A stretch of DNA of 49,930 bases from Euzebyales bacterium (GTDB taxonomy: Bacteria > Actinomycetota > Nitriliruptoria > Euzebyales > Egibacteraceae). The notes under the pieces were generated by a model that was not told the DNA's origin, did not search any database, and worked only from the letters and a program-made list of their open reading frames with translations. Positions 1 through 8,634 of the stretch are shown piece after piece; position 1 is the stretch's first letter; every line of letters starts with the position of its first letter. Location: assembly GCA_013695145.1 (NCBI GenBank), contig JACDBB010000041.1:1-49930 (forward strand), given 5' to 3'. Both the position numbers and the translations under genes were made by a program.

Positions 1-129
1 CGACTGCGCGCGGCTCGCAAGGCGCGAGGAGCGCCTCGTACTGGGCCGTACTTGGGCGACGAAGCAACGCAGCGAGCCGTGATGCAGGCGTGGCCGAATG
101 TAGGAGACTTCCGCGGAGGAGCACTAGGC

Positions 130-887
<758 letters not shown>

Positions 888-912
<25 letters not shown>

Positions 913-2488
913 AGCTGACGCTGCTCGTGGCGACGTGCAAGGGCAGCTGGCAGCGGGCGGTCGGTCTCGTCGCGGCGTTGGTCGTCGGCGTGCCCGCCGC
1001 TGTTGGCGCTGCCGTGCTGCTCGCGCTCGCCGGCGGGTGGGAGGAGGGCGGCGGCGCCGTCGTCACCCTTGCGCTGGCGTCGCTGACGCTCGGTTGGGTC
1101 GTCCTGCCTCCGATCGCGTTCGGCATCGACAACACGCTCGACCCTGCGCGCTTGGCGCTGCTGCCGCTGGAGAGACGCCAGCTCGCCGTCGGGCTGCTCG
1201 TCGCCGGCGCCGCGGGCGTAGGGGCTGTGCTGACCACGGCGGTCGTCGCGGGCGCGGTCGTGGGGCAGGCGGCGGGACTGTTCGGTGCGGTTCTGGCTGT
1301 GGCGGCGGGACTCCTGCAGGTCGCCGTGTGCCTGGTGGCGGCGCGCGCGGTGACCACGGCGCTGTCCGCGCGCCTGCGTTCCCGCAAGGGCCGCGACGTG
1401 AGCGCGGTGCTGCTCGCGCTCGGTGGCCTGGCCTTCGCCGGGATCGGGCAGCTGCCGAACCTGCTCGGCCAGGCGCTGGTGGGACTGTCGCCCGACCAGA
1501 TCGCCGAGCGTCTCAACGCTGTTGCCGGCGTCGTCGCCTGACCCCGTTCGGGTGGGCGTCCGGGGCGATGGCGGCGGCTGGTGCGGGGGATTGGCTTGGC
1601 GCCATGGCGGGGCTCGCGGCCGCGGGCGGCCTGCTGGTCGGACTGTCAGCCTGGTGGATGCGCACCCTGGCGACCAGCCTCGAGACGACCGAGGCGCGCG
1701 CGCCGACGGCCGGCGCCGACGTCGCCCTGGTGGTCGGCCCGCTGCGGGCGCTGCCGCGCGGACCGCTGGCGGCGATGGCCGCCAAGGACCTCCGCTACCT
1801 CTGGCGCGTGCCCCAGCAGCGCGTGCAATGGCTGCTGCTGCCGGTGTTCGCGTCGGGGATGGTCGCGGCGAGCCTGCTCGTCGAGCCGCTGCGTGCACCG
1901 CCGTTCGTGCTGGCGGTCGCGGGCGCGCCGCTGCTGTTCGGCCTCATCAGCTTCAACCAGTTCGGCTTCGACCGCGACGCGACGTGGCTGTACGTGGCGG
2001 CGGCGGTGCCGGGCCGCAGCGCGGTCTCCGCCAAGAACCTGGCGGCGCTGATGGTGACCGCACCCGTCACGGTCGCGGTGGGTGCGGCGCTCGCGGTGAT
2101 CACGGGCGGCTTCGACTTCCTGCCGGCGGCGCTCCTCGGCGCCCTCGGCGTCTTCGCGGTCACCGCGGCGGTCGCCAACGTGACGTCGTTGCTGCTCGCG
2201 CAGGGCATGCCGGAGTCGCCGACCAACCTGTGGAGCGCCTCAGGCGGACAGGGTTTCGCCACCTCCCTGCTGCAGATGGTGGCCTTCGCCGTGCTCGCCC
2301 TGCTGATCGCGCCGGTCGGCGCCCTGGGCTTCGTCGCCCGCTCGAGCCCCACGGGTGGCCTGCTGGCGGTGGCCGCCGTCGGCGTCGGGTGGGGGGCGCT
2401 GTTCTGGTGGCTGTCGTTGCGCCTGGCGGACACCTGGCTCGCGACCCGCGGGCCGGAGTGGGTGGCCGCGCTGCGCGCGCGGCGCTGA
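888..2488 (+). pseudogene. ABC-2 type permease, split by a one-base frameshift
   Basis: Membrane partner of the preceding ATPase. The first frame, from GTG 888 (GGAGGAGGGG just upstream), encodes about 217 residues with several hydrophobic segments and stops at TGA 1539-1541. The reading then continues without a gap in another frame from about 1541 to 2488, again rich in membrane segments. At the junction the DNA reads GTC GCC TGA CCC CGT TC; adding one G would give GCC TGG ACC CCG TTC GGG (A-W-T-P-F-G) and a single protein of about 534 aa. Both halves keep coding character, so the change is recent or is a sequencing or assembly error in a G run. Confidence 0.8.
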
Positions 2489-2561
2489 CCGCGGAGACGC
2501 CCGGCCGGGGGTGGTCGTCGGGACGAGGGCAGGCTCGAGGCTGCCTGGGTATGAGCGGTGC

Positions 2562-3662
2562 ATGGATCACGCACCCGACACCAGCGACCACCTCGCCGAT
2601 CTCAACCTCGACCCCAACGAGGCCTCAGGGTTGGTGCGCGTCGACGACCAGCGCCTGCTCGAGCGGCGCGGGTGGGACCGCGCGTTCTGGTCCGTGCTCG
2701 ACGAGGTGGACATCGCCGACGGCCTCGCGCTGCTCGGGCACCGGTCCGGCGGTGACCTGGCCCGCGACTGGGAGGTCGAGCGGGTGGCCTGCCGACGGAT
2801 CGGTGACGCGGGACCCGCGGACGACGCCGAGGCGATCGCCCGCAAGGGCGACTGGGTCTACGCGTTCGGGTCCCAACACGGCGGCAAACAGGGACCGATC
2901 CGCCTGCGCGAGCAGTGGGTCGCCCGGTTCCGTGAGGCGGGCGTCACGCCGCAAGGCGACGACGGTGCGGAGCCCGCCGTGGAGCTCGATGTCGTCCACA
3001 CCGAGTTCCGTCTCCACCGCATCCTCAACGACTCCCTTCGTGACGGCGATCTCGACGTGATCGCGTTCCACCCGGCGTCGCGCGAGGCGTTCATCACCAA
3101 GACGATCGCCGAGCTGGCGGGCACGGACGCCGCGGGCCGCGTGCGGGACACCGACTGGACCGTCAATGTCGAGGGCGCCGAGTTCACGCCGACCGGCGCC
3201 CTGCTGTTGGGCCTGCGCTTCCCCGTGACGGCTGACGGGTGCCCGATCGTCGTGCAGCTCGACGGCGTCGAGCGCATGTTCGCCGAGCGCCGGGGCTGGC
3301 CGGAGGTGACGGCACTGTGGGCGATCGAGGCGCCCGTGCGCGGCGGCGACCTGGCTGGCGTCCGTGACCTGTGCCTGCACGACGACCGCCTCCACGTGGT
3401 GGTCGGCGACCTCGACAGCGCCGGCAAGCAGAGCGTCCTGCGCGAGGACTACCCGCAGGGCCGCGACACCGTCACGACGCACGTGGAGGCCAGGCTTGAC
3501 CCCGCCGCGCAGGGAGGCCGGCTATCGGCCCGGCTGGTGCGCGAGTTCCCCGAGCATCCGCGGATCGAGGGCATCGCCGCTGACGGCGAGGGCAGCTTCT
3601 TCTACGTCAGCGACGAGGACGAGGCCGTCCATCTTCGCTGCACCCCGTTGCTGGGCGGTTGA
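2562..3662 (+). CDS. Hypothetical protein with a beta-propeller-like repeat pattern
   Basis: A 366-residue protein not assigned to a family with certainty. It has no signal peptide or membrane segment and is rich in Asp, Glu and Arg. Short strand-loop repeats such as GALLLGLRFPV, LHVVVGDLD and GIAADGEGSFFYVSDEDE resemble the blades of DUF3616 or phytase-like propeller proteins; that is a resemblance only. The ATG at 2562 follows the frameshifted permease gene by 73 bases. The gene converges on the metallopeptidase gene, with a strong hairpin between the two stop codons. Confidence 0.6.
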   Translation: MDHAPDTSDHLADLNLDPNEASGLVRVDDQRLLERRGWDRAFWSVLDEVDIADGLALLGHRSGGDLARDWEVERVACRRIGDAGPADDAEAIARKGDWVYAFGSQHGGKQGPIRLREQWVARFREAGVTPQGDDGAEPAVELDVVHTEFRLHRILNDSLRDGDLDVIAFHPASREAFITKTIAELAGTDAAGRVRDTDWTVNVEGAEFTPTGALLLGLRFPVTADGCPIVVQLDGVERMFAERRGWPEVTALWAIEAPVRGGDLAGVRDLCLHDDRLHVVVGDLDSAGKQSVLREDYPQGRDTVTTHVEARLDPAAQGGRLSARLVREFPEHPRIEGIAADGEGSFFYVSDEDEAVHLRCTPLLGG

Positions 3663-3673
3663 TCAGCATCTCA

Positions 3674-3741
3674 TGGCCATCGCGTCGCGATGGCCACACC
3701 CTTCGATGTGCGCATCGCCTCGCAGGCTCGGGCACATTCAC
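3674..3741 (-). repeat. Dispersed repeat: perfect 10-bp hairpin plus degenerate 39-bp box
   Basis: The hairpin at 3674-3696 is perfect: TGGCCATCGC, a 3-base loop GTC, then GCGATGGCCA. It is followed by a degenerate copy (3705-3741) of the box seen cleanly at 8021, 38916 and 48078. It lies between two convergent genes and may act as a bidirectional terminator, although no T-run follows the stem. The box reads in the minus direction here, as in the copy at 38.9 kb. Confidence 0.65.
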
Positions 3742-3752
3742 GTGTCCACGTG

Positions 3753-4100
3753 TCAGGCCCAACCGAGGGCGTGCAGCTGGCCGTCGTCGATGCCGCAGTG
3801 GTGCGCCAGCTCGTGAACGACCGTGACCGCGATCTCGTCGACCAGCTCCCGCTCGTCACCGCACATCTCGCACAGCGGCAGCCGGTAGATCGAGATCCGG
3901 TCGGGCAGCACGCCCGCGTAGTCCCAGCCGCGCTCGGTGAGCGGGATGCCCTCGTACAGGCCCAGCAGGTCGGGCTCGTCGGGGTGGGCGTCGGCCACGA
4001 CCACCGCGACGTTGTCGAAGCGGTCCCACAGCGCGTCGGGCACCTCGTCCAGCGCCTCGCCGACCAGCTGCTCGAACCGCTCCTCGGAGATCGGCTGCAT
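3753..4100 (-). CDS. Small zinc metallopeptidase family protein
   Basis: A 115-residue protein of the actinobacterial minimal zincin family (Pfam 'possibl zinc metallo-peptidase' type). The zinc motif HELAH is at residues 96-100, followed by HCGIDDGQLHALG, so the family pattern HExxHxxGxxD is intact: H96 and H100 as ligands, E97 as catalytic base. It has no signal peptide and should be cytoplasmic. The substrate is not established for the family. The ATG at 4100 gives the usual family length of 110-150 aa; the frame stays open further upstream, but that extension has low-complexity composition and is not conserved in style. Confidence 0.85.
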   Translation of the reverse strand: MQPISEERFEQLVGEALDEVPDALWDRFDNVAVVVADAHPDEPDLLGLYEGIPLTERGWDYAGVLPDRISIYRLPLCEMCGDERELVDEIAVTVVHELAHHCGIDDGQLHALGWA

Positions 4101-4444
4101 GCGCGCGAGCCTACCGGCCGTTGGCTCGACGGGCTGGTCGAGACCCTGGCAAACCGCCCACCAGGCGAGCCTCCGGCGGATGAACCCCACATGCCAGCCG
4201 GGCGAGCCACTCGCGCGGCGCGCGGAAGCCGTCGCCTTCGGCGGCGGCACCAAGCGGGTCCCGCCGGTCCGCGCTCCTCGTAGGCCAGGCTGGTATCCTG
4301 CGTCAGCGACTCGCCTCGGCGGGTCTCGTTCGAGTGCGTGCGGACCAGCCGACCCGCACATCCGCCCGCAGACCGACGCGGGCGCGCCGCGACCAGCGGC
4401 GGCACCGGCGGCGTGACCGGCCGCGCCACTGAAAGGCACCATGC
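4101..4444. other. Intergenic region between the peptidase and rpsP, 344 bp
   Basis: I see no gene here. It must hold the divergent promoters of the peptidase and of the ribosomal block. TATCCT at 4294-4299 is the best -10 candidate for rpsP; no convincing -35 hexamer lies 17 bases upstream. That start would leave an untranslated leader of roughly 140 bases. The rpsP ribosome binding site is the GAAAGG just upstream of ATG 4445. Confidence 0.4.
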
Positions 4445-5134
4445 ATGGCTGTCAAGATGCGCCTGCGGCGCGAGGGCAAGAAGAAGCAGCCCTTCTATCG
4501 CGTCGTCGTCGCCGACGTCCGCTCCCCGAGGGACGGGCGCTTCATCGAGGACCTCGGCTTCTACCACCCGCTCTCCGACCCGTCGGCGATCTCGATCGAC
4601 CGCGAGCGCGCGCTGCACTGGCTGCGCACGGGCGTCCAGCCCAGTCAGGCGGTCGAGAACCTGCTGCGCATCGAGGGCATCTGGGAGGAGTTCAAGCCCG
4701 GCCAGCCCGACCCGCACGGCGACCGCCGCGAGAAGCGCGCCGCCAAGCGCGCCAAGCAGACGGCCAAGCTCGAGGACGCGCAGCGCCGCGCGGACGAGGA
4801 GTCCCGCAAGGCCGCCGAGGCCAAGGCCGCGGCCGACGCCGAGGCTTCCGAGGAGGTCGCCGAGCAGGCCGCGGCGGAGAACGCCCAGCCCGACGAGACC
4901 GCTGAAGAGACCGCTGCCGCTGAAGAGGCTGCTGCGGTTGACGAGACCGCTGCGGCTGAGGAGGCCGCTGCGGCTGAGGAGCCGGCCGGGCCTGTGGAGC
5001 CGGCCGCGGCTGAGGGCACCGACTCGGCTGATGACACCGCCGCCGAGGAGGGGGAAATCGCCGCCGACGAGACCACCGGCGACGGCTCCGATGACGCTAC
5101 CGCGAAGAGCGACGAGAGCACGGAGCCGTCATGA
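4445..5134 (+). CDS. rpsP: 30S ribosomal protein S16 with a long acidic C-terminal tail
   Basis: Residues 1 to about 85 are a standard S16, a 16S rRNA-binding protein of the small subunit ([55 protein letters not shown]). Bacterial S16 is usually 80-160 aa; this one is 229. The extra residues are a charged helix-like stretch (about 95-140) and then an Ala/Glu/Asp repeat tail without hydrophobic positions, probably disordered. Actinobacterial S16 proteins often carry such tails, but this one is at the long end. It is the first gene of the block khpA-rimM-trmD; its stop overlaps the khpA ATG by 4 bases. Confidence 0.97.
   Translation: MAVKMRLRREGKKKQPFYRVVVADVRSPRDGRFIEDLGFYHPLSDPSAISIDRERALHWLRTGVQPSQAVENLLRIEGIWEEFKPGQPDPHGDRREKRAAKRAKQTAKLEDAQRRADEESRKAAEAKAAADAEASEEVAEQAAAENAQPDETAEETAAAEEAAAVDETAAAEEAAAAEEPAGPVEPAAAEGTDSADDTAAEEGEIAADETTGDGSDDATAKSDESTEPS
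4898..4985 (+). repeat. Degenerate in-gene repeat coding the S16 tail
   Basis: Short units based on GCTGCGGCTGAGGAGGCC and GAGACCGCTG recur several times in frame inside rpsP and code (T/A)AAEE blocks. The length of such a tract can change by slippage without shifting the frame. Confidence 0.6.
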
Positions 5135-5367
5135 CCGTCGAGGTCCTTGAGTACATCGCCAAGGCGCTCGCCGACCACCCTGACGACGTCTCGATCACCG
5201 ACGTGTCCGAGGACGACGGCGAGCTGGTCCTCGAGCTGCGCGTCCACCCTGACGACATGGGCAAGGTCATCGGCAAGCGCGGGCGCACCGCCAAGGCCAT
5301 CCGCACGATGGTCAAGGCGGCCGCCACCCGCGAGGGCAGCTCGGCCTCGGTCGAGATCGTCGAGTAG
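5131..5367 (+). CDS. khpA: KH-domain RNA-binding protein (KhpA/YlqC family)
   Basis: A 78-residue single KH domain. The GxxG loop is within [16 protein letters not shown] (residues 43-58), so the RNA-binding surface is intact. KhpA proteins bind RNA, often with KhpB, and in many bacteria the gene sits between rpsP and rimM, as here. The start overlaps the rpsP stop (ATGA), with GGAG 6-7 bases upstream, so translation is coupled. Confidence 0.95.
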   Translation: MTVEVLEYIAKALADHPDDVSITDVSEDDGELVLELRVHPDDMGKVIGKRGRTAKAIRTMVKAAATREGSSASVEIVE

Positions 5368-5404
5368 GTGCCTCGACACCCGGGCCCAGGGCTCGGCGAC
5401 GCGC

Positions 5405-5935
5405 GTGCCCGATTCCTCGGCTGACGTCCTCGTGGGCGTCGTGGGCAAGCCCTTCGGGATGAACGGCGACGTCTACGTGCACCCCGACCCGGACGTCGAG
5501 CACGACTTCGCGGCGGGCACCCGCTACCGGCTGCCGGGGGGTCGGGCGGTGACGGTGGCGGACACGCACCTGCACGGCAACCGGCGGCTCGTGCGCTTCG
5601 TCGAGGCCGATGACCGCCAGGGTGCGGAGTCGCTGCGCGGCACCCAGTTGCGCCTACCACGCGACGAGGTCCCACTCGAACAGGACGCCGTGTGGGCCGA
5701 TACGCTGATCGGCCGTCAGGTGCGCGACGATGGCGGAGCGCTCGTCGGGGTCGTGGCGGCGGTGGCCGACGGGCCCGCCCATGACTACGTCGTCGTCCGC
5801 CGCGGCGGCGGCGGAGAGCTGCTGATCCCGGCCGTCGCGGCGCTGGTCACGCTCACCGACGACGCCGTGGTGGTCCAGGCCCTGCCGGGTCTGCTCGACC
5901 CCGCGGGCGAGCCCGACCCCGATCGCGGGCCCTAG
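5405..5935 (+). CDS. rimM: Ribosome maturation factor RimM
   Basis: A 176-residue 16S rRNA-processing factor that binds S19 and helps mature the 30S head. The N-terminal barrel shows [22 protein letters not shown] (usual consensus GxxxGxHGxxGxxxV) and the C-terminal PRC-barrel part shows [19 protein letters not shown] and LLIPAV. GTG 5405 is chosen because it gives the normal family length (165-180 aa) and lies 37 bases after the khpA stop. The trmD ATG follows the rimM stop by 2 bases. Confidence 0.93.
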   Translation: MPDSSADVLVGVVGKPFGMNGDVYVHPDPDVEHDFAAGTRYRLPGGRAVTVADTHLHGNRRLVRFVEADDRQGAESLRGTQLRLPRDEVPLEQDAVWADTLIGRQVRDDGGALVGVVAAVADGPAHDYVVVRRGGGGELLIPAVAALVTLTDDAVVVQALPGLLDPAGEPDPDRGP

Positions 5936-5937
5936 CG

Positions 5938-6645
5938 ATGCGCATCGACGTCGTGTCGATCTTCCCGGAGTTCTTCGTCGGGCCGTTCGACGTCTCCCTG
6001 CTCGGCAAGGCGCGGACGAGCGGCCTGCTCGACCTGCGGGTGCACGATCTGCGGCGGTGGGCGACCGATCGGCACCGCACCGTCGATGACGTGCCCTACG
6101 GCGGCGGCGCGGGCATGGTCATGAAGCCCGAGCCCTTCTATGACGCCGTCGAGTCCGTCTACGGCGACCTGCATGCGCGGCCACGCACGATCCTGCTCAC
6201 CCCGCGCGGCAGGTCCTTCGACCAGGCGGTCGCGCACGAGCTGGCCGCGGAGAGCGCGCTGCTGCTGTTGTGCGGCCGCTACGAGGGCATCGACGAGCGG
6301 GTGCACACTGGCCTCGCCACCGACGAGCTCTCCGTCGGCGACTATGTCCTGGCCGGCGGCGAGGCTGCGGCGTGCGTCGTCGTCGAGGCCATCACCCGCC
6401 TGCTACCTGGCGTGCTCGGCAACGCGGAGAGCACGGCGGAGGAGTCCCACGCCGACGGACTGCTCGAGTACCCGCAGTACACGAGGCCCGGAAGCTTCCG
6501 GGGGATGGACGTCCCCGACGTGCTGCGGTCCGGCGACCATGGCCGCGTGGCCGCATGGCGCCGCGAGCAGGCGCTCCAGCGCACCCGCACGCTGCGACCG
6601 GACCTGCACGCCCGCTGGGCGCAGCGCCGCGACGCCCGTGAGTAG
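5938..6645 (+). CDS. trmD: tRNA (guanine-N1)-methyltransferase TrmD
   Basis: SPOUT-class enzyme (235 aa) that makes m1G37 in tRNA from S-adenosylmethionine, which prevents +1 frameshifting. Diagnostic blocks are present: [52 protein letters not shown] (AdoMet trefoil-knot loop), and [10 protein letters not shown] with the conserved Tyr-Pro pair. Length and order are typical. Confidence 0.97.
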   Translation: MRIDVVSIFPEFFVGPFDVSLLGKARTSGLLDLRVHDLRRWATDRHRTVDDVPYGGGAGMVMKPEPFYDAVESVYGDLHARPRTILLTPRGRSFDQAVAHELAAESALLLLCGRYEGIDERVHTGLATDELSVGDYVLAGGEAAACVVVEAITRLLPGVLGNAESTAEESHADGLLEYPQYTRPGSFRGMDVPDVLRSGDHGRVAAWRREQALQRTRTLRPDLHARWAQRRDARE

Positions 6646-6677
6646 CGTGGAGCGGCGCCGGATTGCCCGCCGTCGGA

Positions 6678-6706
6678 TTGCCCGCTCGGGTGGGCGCGGC
6701 TATCCT
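6678..6706 (+). promoter_or_regulatory. Candidate promoter of rplS
   Basis: TTGCCC (6678-6683), a 17-base spacer, then TATCCT (6701-6706) is a plausible -35/-10 pair. The -35 lies in the second of two GGATTGCCCGC-like direct repeats (6660-6685). It would give rplS a leader of about 180 bases. The same TATCCT hexamer is found upstream of rpsP. Confidence 0.45.
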
Positions 6707-6857
6707 GACGACGACGGCGCGTCCCGCGCGCTTGCGCCACGGTGCGCCGCGTCGCTTCCCATCCTGTGACCGCACCGGACGACGAGCGCGCGACCCCGTG
6801 CACGACGAGGGGCGGCGTCGCGCGCAGGCCCATCACGTCCTCGCCCGATCCCGGTTG

Positions 6858-6880
6858 TGACGGTCGCGCAGCGACCGTCA
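6858..6880 (+). promoter_or_regulatory. Leader hairpin next to the rplS ribosome binding site
   Basis: Perfect 10-bp stem TGACGGTCGC, loop GCA, stem GCGACCGTCA, ending one base before TGGAGG, the rplS ribosome binding site. L19 genes in several phyla carry autoregulatory leaders, so a translational control role is plausible; that is inference. The stem and ribosome-binding segment recur in altered form before the DUF2469 gene (8071-8096). Confidence 0.45.
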
Positions 6881-6894
6881 TGGAGGCTCACACC

Positions 6895-7254
6895 ATGAAC
6901 CGCACCGACCTTGTCGACATCGAGAACCTGCGCGACGACGTGCCGGACTTCCGGCCAGGGGACACGGTGAAGGTGCACGTGAAGGTGACGGAGGGCAACC
7001 GACACCGCATCCAGGTGTTCGAGGGCGACGTCATCGCACGTCGGGGGAGCGGAGTCCGCGAGTCGTTCACCGTCCGCAAGATCAGCTTCAACGCCGTCGG
7101 TGTGGAACGGACCTTCCCGGTGCACGCACCGGTGATCGACCACATCGAGGTCACCCGCCGCGGCAAGGTCCGCCGCGCCAAGCTGTACTACCTGCGCGAC
7201 CGCGTCGGCAAGAAGGCGAGGATCAAGGAGCGTCGCGAGCCTGCGGGCGCGTGA
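6895..7254 (+). CDS. rplS: 50S ribosomal protein L19
   Basis: A 119-residue large-subunit protein at the subunit interface. Conserved blocks: [56 protein letters not shown] and [24 protein letters not shown] 6895 is preferred over the in-frame ATG 6880 because GGAGG (6882-6886) has normal spacing to 6895 and the protein then begins [10 protein letters not shown], as usual for the family. Signal peptidase I follows after 13 bases. Confidence 0.97.
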   Translation: MNRTDLVDIENLRDDVPDFRPGDTVKVHVKVTEGNRHRIQVFEGDVIARRGSGVRESFTVRKISFNAVGVERTFPVHAPVIDHIEVTRRGKVRRAKLYYLRDRVGKKARIKERREPAGA

Positions 7255-7267
7255 CAACGACCGCCTC

Positions 7268-8008
7268 ATGACCGAGTCAGAGGCGCCTGCCCGCGAGGGC
7301 CGCCCCGCCGCGGCGGCGCCTGAGCGGCGCGGCGGGGTGCGTGGGTTCGTGACCGAGCTGCCCGTGCTCGTCCTGGTCGCGTTCGTCCTCGCGCTGCTCA
7401 TGAAGACGTTCCTCATCCAGGCGTTCTTCATCCCCTCTTCGTCCATGGAGCCGACCCTGCTGATCAACGACCGGGTGCTGGTGAACAAGGTCACCTACGA
7501 GCTGCGGGAGCCCAGGCGAGGTGAGGTGGTGGTCTTCCGCGAGGCCGATGCCATCGCGGATGATCGCGGGCTCGGCGAGCGGCTGTGGGACGGGCTCACC
7601 TCCGGTCTCGGGCTCGTGCCGCCGACGGAGAAGGACTTCATCAAGCGCATCATCGGGCTGCCGGGCGACACGGTGGAGATGCGCGACGGTGTCGTGTACG
7701 TCAACGATGAGGCGCTCGTCGAGGCGCCCGTGTCCGAGGGGGGCTACTTGTCGGCCAGGGACTTCTCCGTCTACGGGCCGGCCACCGTGCCGGAGGGTGA
7801 GTACTTCATGATGGGCGATAACCGGCCCGCGTCGGCCGACAGCCGGTCGAGCCTGGGCACCATCGCCCGCGGGGACATCGTGGGACGGGCCTTCGTGATC
7901 ATCTTCCCGTTCACTCGTGCCGGCACCCTGCCCGGCGGCGGCTACGGCAACGGGCTCGACGGCGACGGGTCGCCAGCGTCGGCGGGCGCGCTGGCACCTG
8001 CCGCGTGA
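7268..8008 (+). CDS. lepB: Signal peptidase I
   Basis: Membrane-bound Ser/Lys protease (246 aa) that removes signal peptides outside the cytoplasmic membrane. One N-terminal membrane segment (about residues 31-52) is followed by box B, FFIPSSSMEPTL, with the catalytic Ser at about residue 59. The catalytic Lys is K126 in DFIKRIIGLPGD. Box E, YFMMGDNRPASADSRS, is present. The C-terminus after the barrel is Gly/Ala-rich and unconserved. Many actinobacteria have rnhB directly downstream of lepB; it is absent here. Confidence 0.96.
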   Translation: MTESEAPAREGRPAAAAPERRGGVRGFVTELPVLVLVAFVLALLMKTFLIQAFFIPSSSMEPTLLINDRVLVNKVTYELREPRRGEVVVFREADAIADDRGLGERLWDGLTSGLGLVPPTEKDFIKRIIGLPGDTVEMRDGVVYVNDEALVEAPVSEGGYLSARDFSVYGPATVPEGEYFMMGDNRPASADSRSSLGTIARGDIVGRAFVIIFPFTRAGTLPGGGYGNGLDGDGSPASAGALAPAA

Positions 8009-8020
8009 GGCACCCGAGTC

Positions 8021-8090
8021 GTGAACACGCCCGAGCTTGCGAGGGCGATTCTCACAATCCCGGTCGGGGCGGCCGCGCAGCGACCGTCAT
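8021..8090 (+). repeat. Dispersed repeat: 39-bp box plus degenerate hairpin (copy at the left side of the island)
   Basis: The box at 8021-8059 contains CGCCCGAGCTTGCGAGGGCG and ends CTCACAATC. It matches the box at 48078-48116 at 36 of 39 positions and the minus-strand box at 38916-38954 at 38 of 39. Within it GTGA pairs with TCAC and CGCCC with GGGCG, so it can fold. A GCGACC-type half-hairpin (about 8064-8090) follows, as in the other copies. Confidence 0.75.
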
Positions 8091-8101
8091 GAGAGGCTGA
8101 C

Positions 8102-8431
8102 GTGAGCGCCGAGGACCTCGAGCGGTACGAGACAGAGATGGAGCTCCAGCTCTACCGCGAGTATCGCGACGTGGTGCGGATGTTCGCCTACGTGGTCGAG
8201 ACCGAGCGCCGCTTCTACCTCGCCAACCATGTGGACGTGACCCCCCACCAGGTCGACGGCGACGTCTGGTTCGAGCTCGAGCTGAACGACGCCTGGGTCT
8301 GGGACATGTACCGTCCTGCGCGCTTCGTGCCGCACGTGCGCGTGCTGACGTTCCGAGACGTCAACGTCGAGCAGGTGCCCCGCGAGGACGACCCCAACCC
8401 GCCGTTCTTAGCCGAAGAGGACGAGAGCTGA
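8102..8431 (+). CDS. DUF2469 family protein
   Basis: A 109-residue acidic protein of the DUF2469 family, which is essentially actinobacterial and found between lepB/rnhB and yraN. Family signature: MSAEDLERYETEMELQLYREYRDVV, RFYLANHVDV and VWDMYRPARFVPHVRVLTFRDVNVEQV. Its function is unknown. GTG 8102 has GAGAGG 5-10 bases upstream. The stop overlaps the ATG of the next small gene (TGATG). Confidence 0.93.
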   Translation: MSAEDLERYETEMELQLYREYRDVVRMFAYVVETERRFYLANHVDVTPHQVDGDVWFELELNDAWVWDMYRPARFVPHVRVLTFRDVNVEQVPREDDPNPPFLAEEDES

Positions 8432-8544
8432 TGGGCTTCAACGCCACCCGCCGCTACCGGGACTCCAAGAGCCGTGACGTCGCCCTGCTCGTCGTCGGGA
8501 TCCTTGTGATCGGGTTGCTGGTCGCATGGGGCCTCGGCCTGTAG
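8431..8544 (+). CDS. 37-residue single-span membrane protein
   Basis: A short gene whose ATG overlaps the DUF2469 stop by one base. The product begins with a basic segment (MGFNATRRYRDSKSRD) followed by one hydrophobic helix (VALLVVGILVIGLLVAWGLGL) that runs to the C-terminus, so it should sit in the membrane with its N-terminus inside. No family is recognised. The overlap, the strong N-basic/C-hydrophobic design and the lack of any other reading support it as a real small protein. It is the last gene before the catabolic region. Confidence 0.6.
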   Translation: MGFNATRRYRDSKSRDVALLVVGILVIGLLVAWGLGL

Positions 8545-8584
8545 CCCACCTCCCTCGTTCGAGGCCCTTGAGCGCAACGGTGAG

Positions 8585-8623
8585 ATTCTGTAGGGTGGCA
8601 TGAGGTTCTGTGAATCAGATTCA
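8585..8623 (+). promoter_or_regulatory. Putative IclR-type operator upstream of dioxygenase 1
   Basis: ATTCTG (8585-8590) and GTTCTG (8605-8610) are direct repeats exactly 20 bases apart, with a degenerate GGAAC-like element (GGCAT, 8597-8601) between them. This is the layout of the sites at 28911, 32670 and 41758. A separate perfect palindrome, TGAATC-A-GATTCA, follows at 8611-8623. TAGGGT (8591-8596) could be a -10 element within the operator. Confidence 0.6.
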
Positions 8624-8634
8624 GAGGTGGAACG

